Source: Mesaphorura yosii (Eukaryota > Arthropoda > Collembola > Poduromorpha > Tullbergiidae). From it: a DNA stretch of 64,000 nt. A program made the translations under genes and the position numbers. The stretch is from NCBI GenBank assembly GCA_009869945.1, contig WIXG01000146.1, positions 62,001-126,000 on the forward strand. The letters are read 5' to 3'. Of the stretch, positions 36,596 to 49,222 are shown in pieces. The first letter of the stretch is position 1. Each line of letters opens with the position of its first letter. The notes beneath the pieces were generated by a model, which worked only from the letters and a program-made list of their open reading frames with translations, did not search any database and was not told where the DNA came from.

Positions 36596-39500
36596 ATGTG
36601 GTTTCATTACTGTACTTCACGTTCTATTCGTGCTGCGTACGATAATTGCAGTTATTGCAGTAATTGCTATTTGCATTTCGTCTGTGTGCTCCTGCTCCTG
36701 ATTTCTCCAATTCATTATTGCGGTGGCGGTGTCGTGAGTGGAGGCAGTGCCCGGCAATGGAGCTCGCGTGTCGTCAGCACCAGGCAGGGACTAACGCGGG
36801 GCTACTTGTTCCTCCCGAAAGTTTATGACGGAGTGGAGGTGTTTCTGGCGCTGCCGTACGCGAGCCCTCCCGTTGGCTCGCTCCGGTTCATGCCGCCAGT
36901 GTCTGCGTCGCCGTGGTCTGGGACGAAGATGACGGAGCGGCCGGCACCAGTCTGTCCACAAGTGCTGCCTTCAATCGAGAATGACACGCATCCACTAGAC
37001 TGGATGCCGAGTGGAAGACTGAGCGTGCTACGGAGACTCCTACCGTTGTTGAAGAATCAGAGTGAAGACTGTCTTTATCTCAATTTATACGTTCCGCTTT
37101 CAGGTAATTGCCATAAAATTAGAATGAAATCTTAATCTACTTTCTTCGCCTACCTTGAAGTACGAGTGGATTGGAATTTATTCTTCGAACCATCTTTATT
37201 TGCCCCATTTTCTAATTCATTAATTCTGCTCGGTCGGGCGGCGGGCGCGAGACGGTGAAATATGAATGTCCTTCTGGGATTCGCGCTTTCGTTCTGAAAG
37301 AGATTAAAAAACTTTTCCTGATTAAAGTTTTTCGACCATCAAAAACTAGTTGAAAAGTTCATTGTTTATTGCATGCGCAATTACGAACCAGCGGGACCAG
37401 GTGGGCTGGTAATCTTGTGAGTGGAACCGTAGCGTTAGTGTTAGTACAACTTTTTAAGAGTTGCATGATTAATATTGTTAGCTGAAATATGAAGGACCAA
37501 CGACCAAGACAAGAACAAGACTAATGCAATAAAAAAGAACGCGATTGCCCCAGAAACTTGGACAAAGTTTTCGTTGGAAGAAGAAGGAAGAAAATTAAGG
37601 CTCGAATTCAATGCAATGCATGAAGATCGAGTCCCAAGACTTGTGTTTACCTTAAAGTAATACATGAGATTACAAGTTTCAAGGATTGACACTCTGTAAC
37701 GTAACTCCATGGCCTTACGGTTAAAATTCGACTTCATTGTGAATTTCTTTGTGGATTCTGTGAAGGCTTTCCTTATTCATTAAATGTATGTTGCTTGTGA
37801 AAGCAGAAATGGGAAACGGCAATGAATTCCTTTTCAATGCAACTACTACTTCATAGTACCTGAGCCAGGTTCTTGCCACTTTAATTCTCAAGTGAATGAA
37901 ATAAGAGAACGAGTGCAATTTCGTTGTTCAGTCAATTCTATTTTAAGTAGCAGGAGCTTTAAATACTTTCTTTTAATTCTTTAATTTCAATTCCGTCCCT
38001 ACAGCTCAATGTCACTGTCACTGTCAAGTGTCAATGTTAAGTTAAAAAGTAACAAGTTCCTTCTAAAACTCAAGAGAGAAAGCATTCCAAGTCCTAGACG
38101 AGCATACACCGGCGTGGCATCCAGGATCAATCCACTTCAGGAAAAATGTCTTGTTATATTTCCCCGGACGATATTCATTGTCATCATGTTTCTCTGTAAT
38201 TTAACCAATACTGGGCAAGATGTGATGATTGGGCCAAGTTCTCCAGCAAATAGTGGCACTTACTTCCATTTCACTGAACAGACGGAAGTTGTTTTGTTGA
38301 GCGGTATTTCTGCTTCGTTTCGTGTCGTGCTGTGTACGTGCTTCTGTGCTTCTGTCTCCGATATTCTGGCTGTGGCTGCCTCTGGTTGCCTGGTCGATAT
38401 TTGCAAGAAATGATGAGGCACCTTACCGTAAGAATCTCTTCAGTGAGGCATCATCATAATAATGGTCCTTAGCCTTCTTAGTAGAATAACGCACACTTTC
38501 GATTCATCACTCACGGCACGCACGACCCGCTGCATGGCAGCAGCATGATGACGATGATGGCAAACGCCGTAGTCCAGATGCTTGCTTACTGTGCTGTCGC
38601 TGTCTGGGAGGAAGGACCATCATCATGAACTGGCGCTATTATCATGAACCCGATTATTCCCATCTTTTCTACATGCAGCTAACTCCGCTCCGCTGCGTGC
38701 AAATCCTCTTCAAATGCGTACGTACTTTGTGTTATGCCTGTCCAAGAGCGCGACTTATTCATGACTGTACAAGCCCAAGCTACCAAAGTATTTAGGATAA
38801 ACCAGTGAAAGCATTAAGAGAAAGTACAAAACATGAAAGTGTATAGTGTACTCGTAATATTCAAAACTTGGTTGCGTTTTGCGTTTTGGTACCAGACATC
38901 ACATCACATCAAATCATAAGTGTTCCGTTATGTAGTACAAATGGGTTGTACATCAAACAAAATGTTAACCAGTAACAGCGCCATAATCTGCATGTGCATG
39001 CCGACCAAAATCTAGCCAGCCAGCATCAGCTCACATTTCGTAATTCATAAAAGAATAAACCGCTTCCCGCGTCAGTGTACAGTTTGCAGTTTTCAGAGTA
39101 TCACGAAGAAATGCTAATAATAATATCGTACATTTTATTCAGGATGATGCAGTGCACGTATTCGCAGTGTTTGAGCAGTGAAAGCATAGTGAAGTGGAAA
39201 TTGCAGCAGCAGCGCAGAGTTCTGCGAGCTGCGCTTTCTTTTATTTTTACTGAAGAATAAAAAGAATCTTAGGATTTCATTTCTTATATTGCTACACTTT
39301 AACTTTGTACATACTTTTACTGTGTTCCATAACATGTCATTTTCTCTGGCGCTCCTCATGCCCGTGTATAGTATGCGTATGTGTGCATGGCAGATAAATG
39401 ATGATACCTTTCTCCGCTCCCTGAACACTAAGGATTCCACTTACGCAATACAAGAAACACGTCTTCATCTCAGCATTGATCCTCTTTCCAGGCAGACTTC

Positions 39501-42500
39501 CGAAGTTTGTTGCTCTGCCTATCATATCATTCTCTTTAAGACAACAACTTTACACTTTGAGATCCCTTTTATCTGACAGAGCGCGATATGTGCCCGCCAC
39601 TCACACCGTGCCGTCTTGCCTGCCTGGATTGCAAAGAGCATTCTCGCCTGCCTTTCGTGTCTCAGCCGATCCGCATCTGCATTATCCCGCTTTTCTCCGT
39701 TTTACCAACAGAGTAGCACTGACAAATATTGTTAACCCGTGAACCGAGTTGCCAGTTTGCCAGAAACGAGGACACGTATGCATATACACGCGACACTTGC
39801 TTATAAATTTTGAAGGAAGAAACCAGTGCGGATCATATATTTTGCTTATTGTTTTAGTTGCATATTTACGACTCGGGCGGCTCAACCGGCTCAGTGCAAA
39901 CGAACGAAGAAATGCGAATGAGAAAGCGAACGCAAAGGAGTCGTATAAATTGCGGAGATGAATGGACGCGTTGGCATACTTTTATGTCGGTATTGCGAAT
40001 TTTACTTTCTGAGTGCCATGCATCTTGGGTCATTGCCTTCGCATTTCTGAAATATCCGGACAAATTCCGAACGGACCCTGTTGAGGTTTAGTGAAAGGAC
40101 GCCAGTCAAAAAATGGAAGTTCATGCAATTAATGGCAAACATCTAATGAGTTAAAATTTTGCTGAATTTTGAGAAAATTGTCGTCGATGAAGTAGGACAT
40201 GTTGATAGGTTTTGCAAGACAAATAGACTGGGGACAGTTTGCAATTTCAAAAAGACAGGACAAAGCATTAGAAAATTGTACTGCAGTGAGCTGTAATACG
40301 TTGATCGAATCCGTCTGCCTGGCATGCTCCCGGCCAGCTAAATGTATTATAGACGTAACATTCACTGAGAATGGACGCTAAAATGCCTAAATTTTTAGCG
40401 AACAAAACAAAGTTTTGTGCAGCATAGAAACTCATTGGTAATATTATTACATTAGAAGTGAGTTTCTGCAAAGGAATAAAAGCAAAGGAATAGTGATAAG
40501 AAATCTGCGAGGGAATAAACACACGGAGCAATAGCACAAGACTGGGAAAGAATTATACGAGAAAGTGGCAATAACACTTTCTCGTTTCTCCTTCCTTTTC
40601 CCATTCAGACAACGTCTTAAACACTGTGTAGCAGAAGAATCACAAATATACACTCACGTGCATATGGACTTCATCATAATGCAACTGAATCCTAGGAAGG
40701 ATAAAATGAAAGCTTCGAGTGAAAGAAAGAATAATTTGAATTCATTTTTTAAATGTTTTCGCTTCCGTCTACTCAGTCGCGTCGATATACTGCCTGCTGT
40801 TGTTTTCTGCTAGCCGTTTTCTTCCACCGCCTGACTCATTAGCATTCGTCATTTTTTCGTGCCTCCTACCAGATTAACATTTCCTTTCGCAGCGCTACAC
40901 GCTTGAGAGGTTGGCACGCATGGTAGGTATATCTGCATCTGCCTTTCAGGAGTGTAGAGTAAAGAAGGAAGAGCAGCTAATTATAATATTCGAGCACGTG
41001 CTGGTGTTGTTGTTGCTGCTGCTAAGCAAGCAAGCGAGCTAAAGCTTTAATGCAAGCGCAACTTTTTGAATTTAATTAAGCGGTCGCAATCAAGGAACAG
41101 GATCTTAATTTAACTCGAGCTTCTTCTCAAAGTGCACTTGAGTGGCCAATTCACTTCGAAGTGTTTGGGCTCCCATTTCCTGTGTACGCTATACACGCAG
41201 CTCTTTGAAGAGATCCAAATATTCATTCATTCATTCTGGGACACAAAAGCTCTGCATTGCATTCGAAATGCGAAAATATTTTTTTCTGAATCCCCAAAAG
41301 CAATTCTACACGCACAACTACCTAGCCATGCTGCCAGCAGATCTTGGTGCATAGACTCGTGTGCAGATCGTACAGACAGTGCCTGAAGTATTATAACACC
41401 ACCTTCCTTTCTCCTCCTGTTTCATTCCACATTTTTAACATTGCACGTTTGAGTTCTCCATTTTCCTTTATAACCACATTAATACCCGTACGAATAATAT
41501 TAAGTGCAACACACTTCCTTCCTCCTCCTTCGGAGTGTCGACTGCTTGGGAATTTTTGTAGTTTCTTGTATAAAAATGCGAATGCGGTTCCCGCATCTCT
41601 CCAGAGATATCAATACCATTATTAAAACCAATGACTAACTAGTTACGTGAATTGTTGGCGTTGGCTTGGCGGTTTCAGGATGGAGTGCCGAGCCGAGCGC
41701 GAGAAGAATATGCAAATGAGTCGTCGTCGTGCCTGAGCAGAATTGAATAATCAGGTAAAGAATACTTTCGCCTTAGTTTGGAGGAAGCACGGGAAAGAAA
41801 GAGAAAAATCACAGACTGATTACAACTGAAAAAGGAAAATAGACTCGAGTCGACAAAGTAAGAAAGCCAAGACGGGGAAACATCATTTACTTTTGCACTC
41901 ATAACTTTGCTCCTTTTCTTCGTCTTCCTTCTGCGTATCCTTGTTTGAGGATGATGCTAAGAATTTGTAATAACATCAAGAGCGAACGGAGAGAAGAGAA
42001 AGGGAAATGAGAGGACTCATAAAAAGACGACTTTCTCCTTTATCTATTAATTTTTCTTCTCATTTCATCATCATCCTCGTTATGCAAACAAAAATTATGT
42101 ATGCTCCTGATTTCCTCGCTATTCGCCCGAGTGAAATCAAGCCCCTTGCTTCCTGTCTACTTTTTTAATCCAGAGAAATGAGATGAAATCTCTAAATTAT
42201 TACACTCACAGCCTGCGTACCGACCGAGCCCGCTGCTGACTGCAAAATTCGAGCAAGTTGGAGAAGTTACCATATCATTATCATATATTATTTGTCTGCG
42301 CTGAAGAATTGTGGGCTGCTTTCGAGGAATTCAGGAGAAGTTGAGTGGGAGTTGATTAGGTCAACGCTGTGCCACGCACTCGCGTGCAAGTTCTTGAGAA
42401 TATGCAAATTATCACTGGCACAATATCTAAGCAGCAATCATTGAATGCGGCTTTTAGTTAGAAGGATAAAAAAATTCTAATGAAAATAAAACCTGTATCG

Positions 42501-45500
42501 GATTTCTACAGAGGCCAACTTCAAAGCAAATTATTTGTGCACATTGCAAAGTGTCCTTTAATCTGACGCACGTAATTAAGGTTGATGATGATCTATGCCC
42601 ACCCATTCTTGGAAATTGGAATCCATTTTTCTTAATTAGCTGGTAGATGCGTCGATGGCAAATTAAAGTCTCTTGAATATTCGTAGTTTCAATTCGGAAG
42701 AAGTTTCTGAAGCACTTTCCGACAATACTGATGGTATATGTTTTGACGTTGTTCGAGTTCAATTTCATACCAAGTTGTATTTTTAGTGTACAATAAATTA
42801 TTCTTAATATTACCCTACTCCTCAATTCTTTCGGCATTGATTACACTGCGCTTAAGGCATGCAAGTAGAAGTAGCCGAGCTTAGTAGGTCGAACGAAGCA
42901 GATAAGTCACTTTAGCATCGAATAAATTGCCTCAAACTAAGGAGAAAGCGCTCAGCAAGGCTGGTTGAGCCTGTTCAACATAATAAATACCATTGTGAAC
43001 ATAGTTTCCTTTATCTTTTCACTTGTCTGCCTTCGTATCGTGCGCCAAATAAATGCGAACTGAATAGGCAATTCATTTAATTCTACTCGCATAGTCAGGT
43101 CTACTTGCAAAAGGAAATTCCATTGTTGTTGCTCGCTGCCGATGCTCCCGCCAGATAATAATACCCGACCGGAGAAAGTAAAAATAGAAGGGAAATTTAT
43201 ACATACAAATATCAATCAATCAAGTCTGATTGTCTCTGTATACACAAGCGCAAGATCTGCGATTCGGTTATTGCAAGCCATTCACCATTCCCGTTTTATG
43301 TTCGACTTGAGCAACTCGAAATTCTTCACAAGTGGAAAACTTTCTATTGCACTGCACTGCAAAGTTCCCAGGTTCTTGGACTCGGACTTGGATGAAGATT
43401 TGGATTGGGTCACAACTCTTGTGAAGATGGCCAAGTCCGTCATGATTGTCTCATTTGTAGTCTCAACTTACTATATTGATTCTGCAAAATGCGGGGCTTT
43501 AAAGCAGAAACGCCATGCTCGTAATCCGATTACAGCTATTATTATGGAGAAAATGGTAAATATACTGAGCATAATAGTCTGCTTCTTCCGTCTTAGCCTT
43601 GATGGCTACTGCCTTGAGTCATTGTGCATTGGCAGCAGGCAGAGCCAGGCAATATCAAGATTGCAAATTACTAGAGAGAATGACACTGCTCAGATTGCTG
43701 CTTCTGCTGCTGTTATTATGCCCTGCGCCACGACGCGACTAATTTTATTAGTCATCTTAAAATCAATCGCTTGCCTGCCCTGCATTAAAACAAGAGTGAA
43801 GTGTAATCCGTATGCAATGAGGATGTCTGATTCGAATCGACTTGCATGCTTGAGTCCAGAAGGAAGACTCTAATTTAAATGTACATATTTGGCATTTGAC
43901 ATCAAAACACTGTTTACTGCAACCGTTTTCCTTGTATTCAGTTTAGCACAGATTGACAGCTGTGATTATGATGTTAAAAGAGCAGTTCCGAGTCTGAATT
44001 ATGAATGAAAGTGCGTCGTGAGATCTCCATAATCCGTTTGCTCTTTCCGTCTTCTTAAATATGCAATGTGCAATGGCAAAGCAAGACGGGCTGACATGGA
44101 GTGAAAGGGATTCTCTGTCTTTGTGTCGCAGTCGTGGCAGTGGCAGCAGATGTGAAATGAATTGATATTTAAATTTTCATAGGCATTCTATTTGCCAGGC
44201 AAGCCATGTCAAGTAAATAGAGCAAAGTCCCAGCCCAGCCCATGCATGGTCATGATTCATGACGAGCAACCCCAAAGTAGAGTGAAGAAAGCAAATGTTA
44301 GTTTAATAGCCTGGTAGTTAAAAGGAAAGCCCCAGCAACATATCATCATCATCTCAGATGACAGCTCATTGCACTCTATGTCTTCCAGTCTTCCTTTGCA
44401 TCTTCTTTCTTTCATACCCGAGTACACAATTTCATGCTCAGAATTCGTACTTGACTGTCTGCCAGTACTTGAATCATTTATCCGGTACCGCTTGCCGCTC
44501 CCATCCTTTCATGTAAGAAATCCCGGATGTCAACGCAGGGCAGTGTTTATGCAAGGCAGAGGATGCCATCATTACGTCAATCTACTGGCAATAAACTAAA
44601 TTTTAGCATTAGCATTTCTGGGCTCCGCACGCACTTCAGATCGTTTTATCTGGGCTAGACCACATTTTCACAATTAAGACTAATGTTACTACTAAAGCGG
44701 CTTTTACGTAATTGGGCTAATGAAGAAGTAATAAGAAAAAAATTAAAGTCAAGTAGCAGAGGACGCTGATGATTAGCCGGAGTTTTTGCACTCTTTCGCA
44801 CCTGAGTTGCCGGAGTCGCCCTAACTCGCCGTACTCATATCATAGTCTTATTAAAATATTATTAGAATACTTTTGCATAATAGTTATTATGACTGTAAGT
44901 CTGTGCCCTGCGCCGTTATTAGCACAGGATTAAGATAGTCTTGAGTCTCCGTGTTCGCCAGTGCAGTGCTCCTTTCATCTCTCTGAGCTTCACTCCACGA
45001 CCAAGAGCATCGTTTATCTTTACCCTCGGAGGGAAGTGAAAGTGTGAAGCAGGACACGAAAAGCACCCAACGAACGACCTCATGAATCTTTCTTCAAAAA
45101 CGGGTTCCTTTGAGCCATTAATCACTTTTTATTAGATTAATGCATTACACTACTACTTCGTCCTAATTCTTTCATCTAGGGCGGAAATGATCTTCGACTT
45201 ATGTAGATTGGGCCGTGGCGAGAGCTAGTGTTAGTTTTTACAAAGAACACGACGTTAAGAGGTAGAAAGCAAATAGCAAAGGGCCAGGTCGTTGGGCTAA
45301 AGCTAAGACGGAGGACATAGATTATTGTCTGTCGTTATTCCTTTCTCTCTAAGTATAATTATTTCAGTGTTTTTCGTTAATTTCCTTCAAACTCTTCTCA
45401 TACGACGCACTCCAGAAATAATAAAATCTCCCGAAATGAGTTTTCATCCACATTCTTCGCCTTTCATGTCCTTCGGTTGACACCTCCACTCCTTTGCTCT

Positions 45501-47403
45501 CACGAGTCGAGAATTCTTTCAGCAAATTAATCTATTAAACTCGACTCAACGAACAAGGCGTGAACAGAACCAAGAACATTGAATACTGTGTCGTGTCTGG
45601 GTGCTGGCAGAGAGAGCACATAACTCACGTCGAGTTTTCTCCATTCTCCATCCAGACCCGACCCAACTCAGCAGCAAATGACCCACTAAACTGAAAAGAA
45701 GGACGCAAAAGCGAAAATATAAAATTAAATTCCCTGCTGCCCGCCTGCGCTGCAAACTGCGGAAGTCCGAGGAGCTAAAAACTGAAAAGTTACTAATTAA
45801 GACTTAATTACACATGTAATTTATCTTCTTCCCATACGACCATGTTCCCACGTGCCCGTCCAAGTACCAGAAAAGTCTGCATCTTGTACTAAATTGCTGG
45901 TATAAATCATAATCTAATTCGTTCGTGTTTGCCATTTGCAGTGTCAACAAAAAACCAGGCACTCTCCAGCAGTAGCAGTGGCGGGAGTGGAAGCAGCAGT
46001 GGTGGTCTTGTTCCAGTCGTCGTGTTTGTGCATGGCGATGATTATGGATATGGAGGAGGCCATCCGTATGACCCGTCCATGTTGGCCAGCCAAGGTCAAG
46101 TCATCGTGGTCACGATGAACTACAGGCTCGGAATTCTGGGTACGTCCTTGCGAAATTAATCTTTTTCCTGTTGCGAGCGCGCGCCGTGTGCTTTTTACTG
46201 AAATTGCAAAATCCGTCTGCCTTTGTTCCCTGTCCACTGTTTGGGGGTACGGAATAATAAAATGCATGGCCGTGCCTGCCCATTGTTAATATAAACAGCC
46301 GAACGGGCTGGCACTAGAAAAGGTTAATGCCGTGGTGAAAGAATGGAGGTGCTGGCTCTGCTTTCCATGATTGATTGATCTTGCACGCGCCTCGCGTTAA
46401 ACTGCAGCAATTTAGTACAGTTGAACCGAGAACCCAATTCGTGCGCGTGGACTCCACCACAATTGTGCTTCCTCGTTTAATCCCTTTTCACAACTCGGCA
46501 ACAAGGGTATTCTGAAAGGAAACCTGAACCTGTCCATTTGCATTACCAAATTGCTGGCAGAGTGTTGATGCATTGCTTGTCTGCCAGTTTGTGAAGTGAA
46601 TTTCAACTTGCGGTATCAAGTAATCTCTGCCTGAAATGATGTATCATGTTTTCGATTGAAACTGACAGCTATCTTCTTTTCGCCTCGTTCCTTGCAGGCT
46701 TCCTAAATGCAAATTCGGATGGCTACTTCAAGTCTCCAGCTAATTTTGCTCTGCTCGATCAAATCGCCGCCCTGCATTGGGTCCAGGTACGGAGAACATA
46801 CTTTTCTACGTTATCGCATTTCTGTCGCCATTAGAACATAAACTGTCCAGAACTGACAGCGCCATGCTCATCAGACACGAAGACGCGATGGCACGTCCAC
46901 TGACTGGGCGGCAGACGTTAACAAATTATTTTCGCCCGCGTAACAGATGTTACGTATTAAATTGCCTCACGTAACAAATTAACTTGCTATCGTGTCGTGG
47001 TCTTGCGTTAATAAATTAAGACATGCGAGATTTGTTGCTCACGGTCTCATCGTGGGATCTGATAGGCTGTCGTGTCTCTGGACCTGAAACAAGATATCAG
47101 ATAGCGATAGCGTGATGTTTTAATTACTCGATGCTGTAACTGCCTCATTTCATTTAGTAACGACGCTAGCCAGCGTTTACAACACAGCCAGTTCGCTTTG
47201 AATAGATAATGTTTTATAACCGAGGCTCATTCGTTATTCATTATTCACGCACAAACTAATGTACAACATAAACAGACTATATTTATGTGTTTAGGAAAAC
47301 ATCCAACATTTTGGCGGGGACAAGTCAAACGTGACCCTCATGGGTCATGGCAAAGGCTCCATTTTTGCCAACTTTCTAATGATATCAAGTGCAGTGCCAA
47401 CTG
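36596..47403 (+). CDS. Nlg: Neuroligin, 5' part (four exons; continues beyond window)
   Basis: Exons 36596-37103, 45942-46139, 46698-46786 and 47295-47403, all GT-AG and in phase, encode about 301 residues of the esterase-like ectodomain. Recognisable parts: [119 protein letters not shown]. The wording ([24 protein letters not shown]) is that of arthropod neuroligins, postsynaptic adhesion receptors for neurexin. The nucleophile elbow is GHGKG: the catalytic Ser of true esterases is replaced by Lys, so it is non-catalytic as expected. The start Met at 36596 follows an in-frame stop; a hydrophobic run ([17 protein letters not shown]) after about 26 residues can serve as the signal peptide, though an upstream non-coding exon is possible. 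A Ser/Gly-rich linker opens exon 2. The last exon ends in phase 1; the C-lobe, membrane segment and tail lie to the right. Confidence 0.9.
37104..45941 (+). other. Neuroligin intron 1 (8.8 kb)
   Basis: Bounded by GTAATT and TTTGCAG. It falls right after LNLYVPLS, the same place as splice site A in vertebrate neuroligins. The content is mostly unique DNA with short simple repeats (e.g. CACATCACATCA near 38890, GTTGTTGCTGCTGCT near 41010) and no recognised transposon. One exceptionally long frame, 43142-43873, is listed separately. Confidence 0.7.
43142..43873 (+). other. Long open frame (243 codons) in neuroligin intron 1, unknown
   Basis: An uninterrupted ATG-to-stop frame on the sense strand of the host intron. 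The product is rich in Ser, Ile, Arg and Cys, has no signal peptide at the start and two or three moderately hydrophobic patches (e.g. [24 protein letters not shown]). I recognise no domain and see no splice partner. It is longer than expected by chance for DNA of this composition, but its residue make-up looks non-coding. An orphan gene, a retained fragment or chance are all possible. Confidence 0.2.
46140..46697 (+). other. Neuroligin intron 2
   Basis: 558 bp between NYRLGILG and FLNANSDG, phase 1, bounded by GTACGT and CTTGCAG. No repeat or other feature seen. Confidence 0.8.
46787..47294 (+). other. Neuroligin intron 3
   Basis: 508 bp between ALHWVQ and ENIQHFGG, phase 0, bounded by GTACGG and GTTTAG. 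No repeat or other feature seen. Confidence 0.8.
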
Positions 47404-49135
47404 GTAAGTCATTCCTCCTCTATCTCTTTCCTCTCTTCTCTTCCGAGTTTGTTTTTATCTTGTTGGTGGATCTTTGCGTTTTGTTTTAAAATTTATAGTC
47501 TTTGACACACATACACTTTTGTACACTCTGCGTCGTATCAAACTGTGCAGTGCAGTCGGTAGGTTTTCCTCTTCTGAAACTTTCGGAGGTTGCAACCAAA
47601 GTAAAGCAATAGCAATACAAAACATGGTCCTACTAAGACCACACTAGACCAATTTTGCTTTTGCCATCATGAAAGAAAGTTGAAAACTTCTATTCATTCA
47701 TTCACATCCTCCTTCGCAGTTCATACAGTCTTGAGTATTGGGTTGGCTCGTGCTAGCGCGGTGATGGTGAAGTTGGAGCAAGTAAAAGTTTATAATCATA
47801 ACAATGTACATGTTAAATGTACTGTTATGCTTTTCTTCTCTCGCTCATACTTCTTATCTCAATCTGACTCCAATAAATTATATTTCTTGACTCGACTACG
47901 GCGCGACGAGACTCACCGACGTAGCTCAGCGAACTGCAGACTATGGACTCTTTAAAGTTGCATGTATCATAGTGTAAATATGTACATGCATGTCGTGATG
48001 ATATTATTCATTTGTGCAGCCTGTTCAATGTTCAACTTCAAGTTATACAAAGGCTGATTCTTTGTCTTGCATCGCACTACCATGGCCAGGAAGCAAGCTG
48101 ACTGCCATGCTGTTGATGCAAAGTGAAAACAAATTCCTTCCCATTTTATGGTTCATACTTTATGCGAAATGAGGTTAGGTCCGTGCACGCAGACAGGGCG
48201 CAATAAATCTTGAGTCGACTGTGTCATGCAATCATATTAAGATGTAGTGAGTGTAGTGCAAATTTTTTGTTGTCGGTGGCCGACATGAAGAGTTTATGAC
48301 CACGAAACTGAACGGAAACCCGCATTTTTAACACGCATAATTGAATAGCATGGCAGCAGCTAGTATAAAACGTCAGTCTTAATTGAAACGTTTCATTTCC
48401 GAAACAATGGCCATGTAAACTGTACAGCACAGGGTGGAATATTGCCGTCATATTTATATTATTCTCTTTTCTTTCCCGCATTCCGCGCACAGATTTCACT
48501 CAGATTGTAATTATTGATCCCAGAGGAGCTCTCAAACAAGAAACTAGAAAAGAACTTCCGAGAAAGACAAACGAGCGTACACTCACCACGACTTTTCCTA
48601 ATGCAATATTCGTATCACATGCTACAGGCACAGCAGCCGTTGCCGGACCATTCCTAGTTTTGATTGTTTGTGACCCTCTCTGGTCTTGACCACTTTGTCA
48701 TTGTCTTTTTTAATATAACGTATCTCGAGAGCGCGCACTCGGTCTTACCTTCCCTTCACGGGCACAGGTTACAAGAAATTTCATATCACAATCTTTCTTC
48801 TTATTCCTTTTTAAATCCTATGAAATATGAGAATGATAGATTAGAATGAAAGATTTCTTGGCGTAGTGGCACGGCTTGGCGTTTGGTCTTCTGCTGGCCG
48901 TAGCGGAACGAACGGAGAAAGTCCGTGTCGGAGAGAAGGAGGAAAACAAGTTCCTGCTGTCAGACTCTATCTCTATCTCCTGACTTTCTCTCTTTGGCTG
49001 TTTCAACTAATAATACGGACGAATAACAATATTCCTTATTCTATTTTCTCGGAAAAGCTCAGTGGTAGAAGAAAGTAAGTAGAAAAGAAACTTAGTTGGA
49101 TTTATACCTACGTACTCGTACATAGTGCGAGTATT

Positions 49136-49220
49136 AGGAGTCAGTCTGGAGTCAGACTCAAAATGAATGAGTCAGAGGGAAAAAGAGAAAAGTCTGAAAA
49201 ACTAGAGAAAACCTGACTCA
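49136..49220. promoter_or_regulatory. Cluster of AP-1-like GAGTCA/TGACTC motifs
   Basis: Within 85 bp there are two perfect AP-1 heptamers (TGAGTCA at 49168-49174 and TGACTCA at 49214-49220) and further GAGTCAG or AGACTCA copies at about 49139-49161. Such clustering can mark a stress- or activity-responsive enhancer, but it could also be a simple-repeat by-product. Regulatory function is inferred. Confidence 0.25.
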
Positions 49221-49222
49221 AA

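Noticed and set aside
38009-38413. 134-codon frame in neuroligin intron 1
   Set aside because: Length is close to chance expectation, with no domain and no splice context.
36596-47403. Active carboxylesterase
   Set aside because: The fold signature fits, but the nucleophile motif is GHGKG without Ser and the conserved wording is neuroligin-like.
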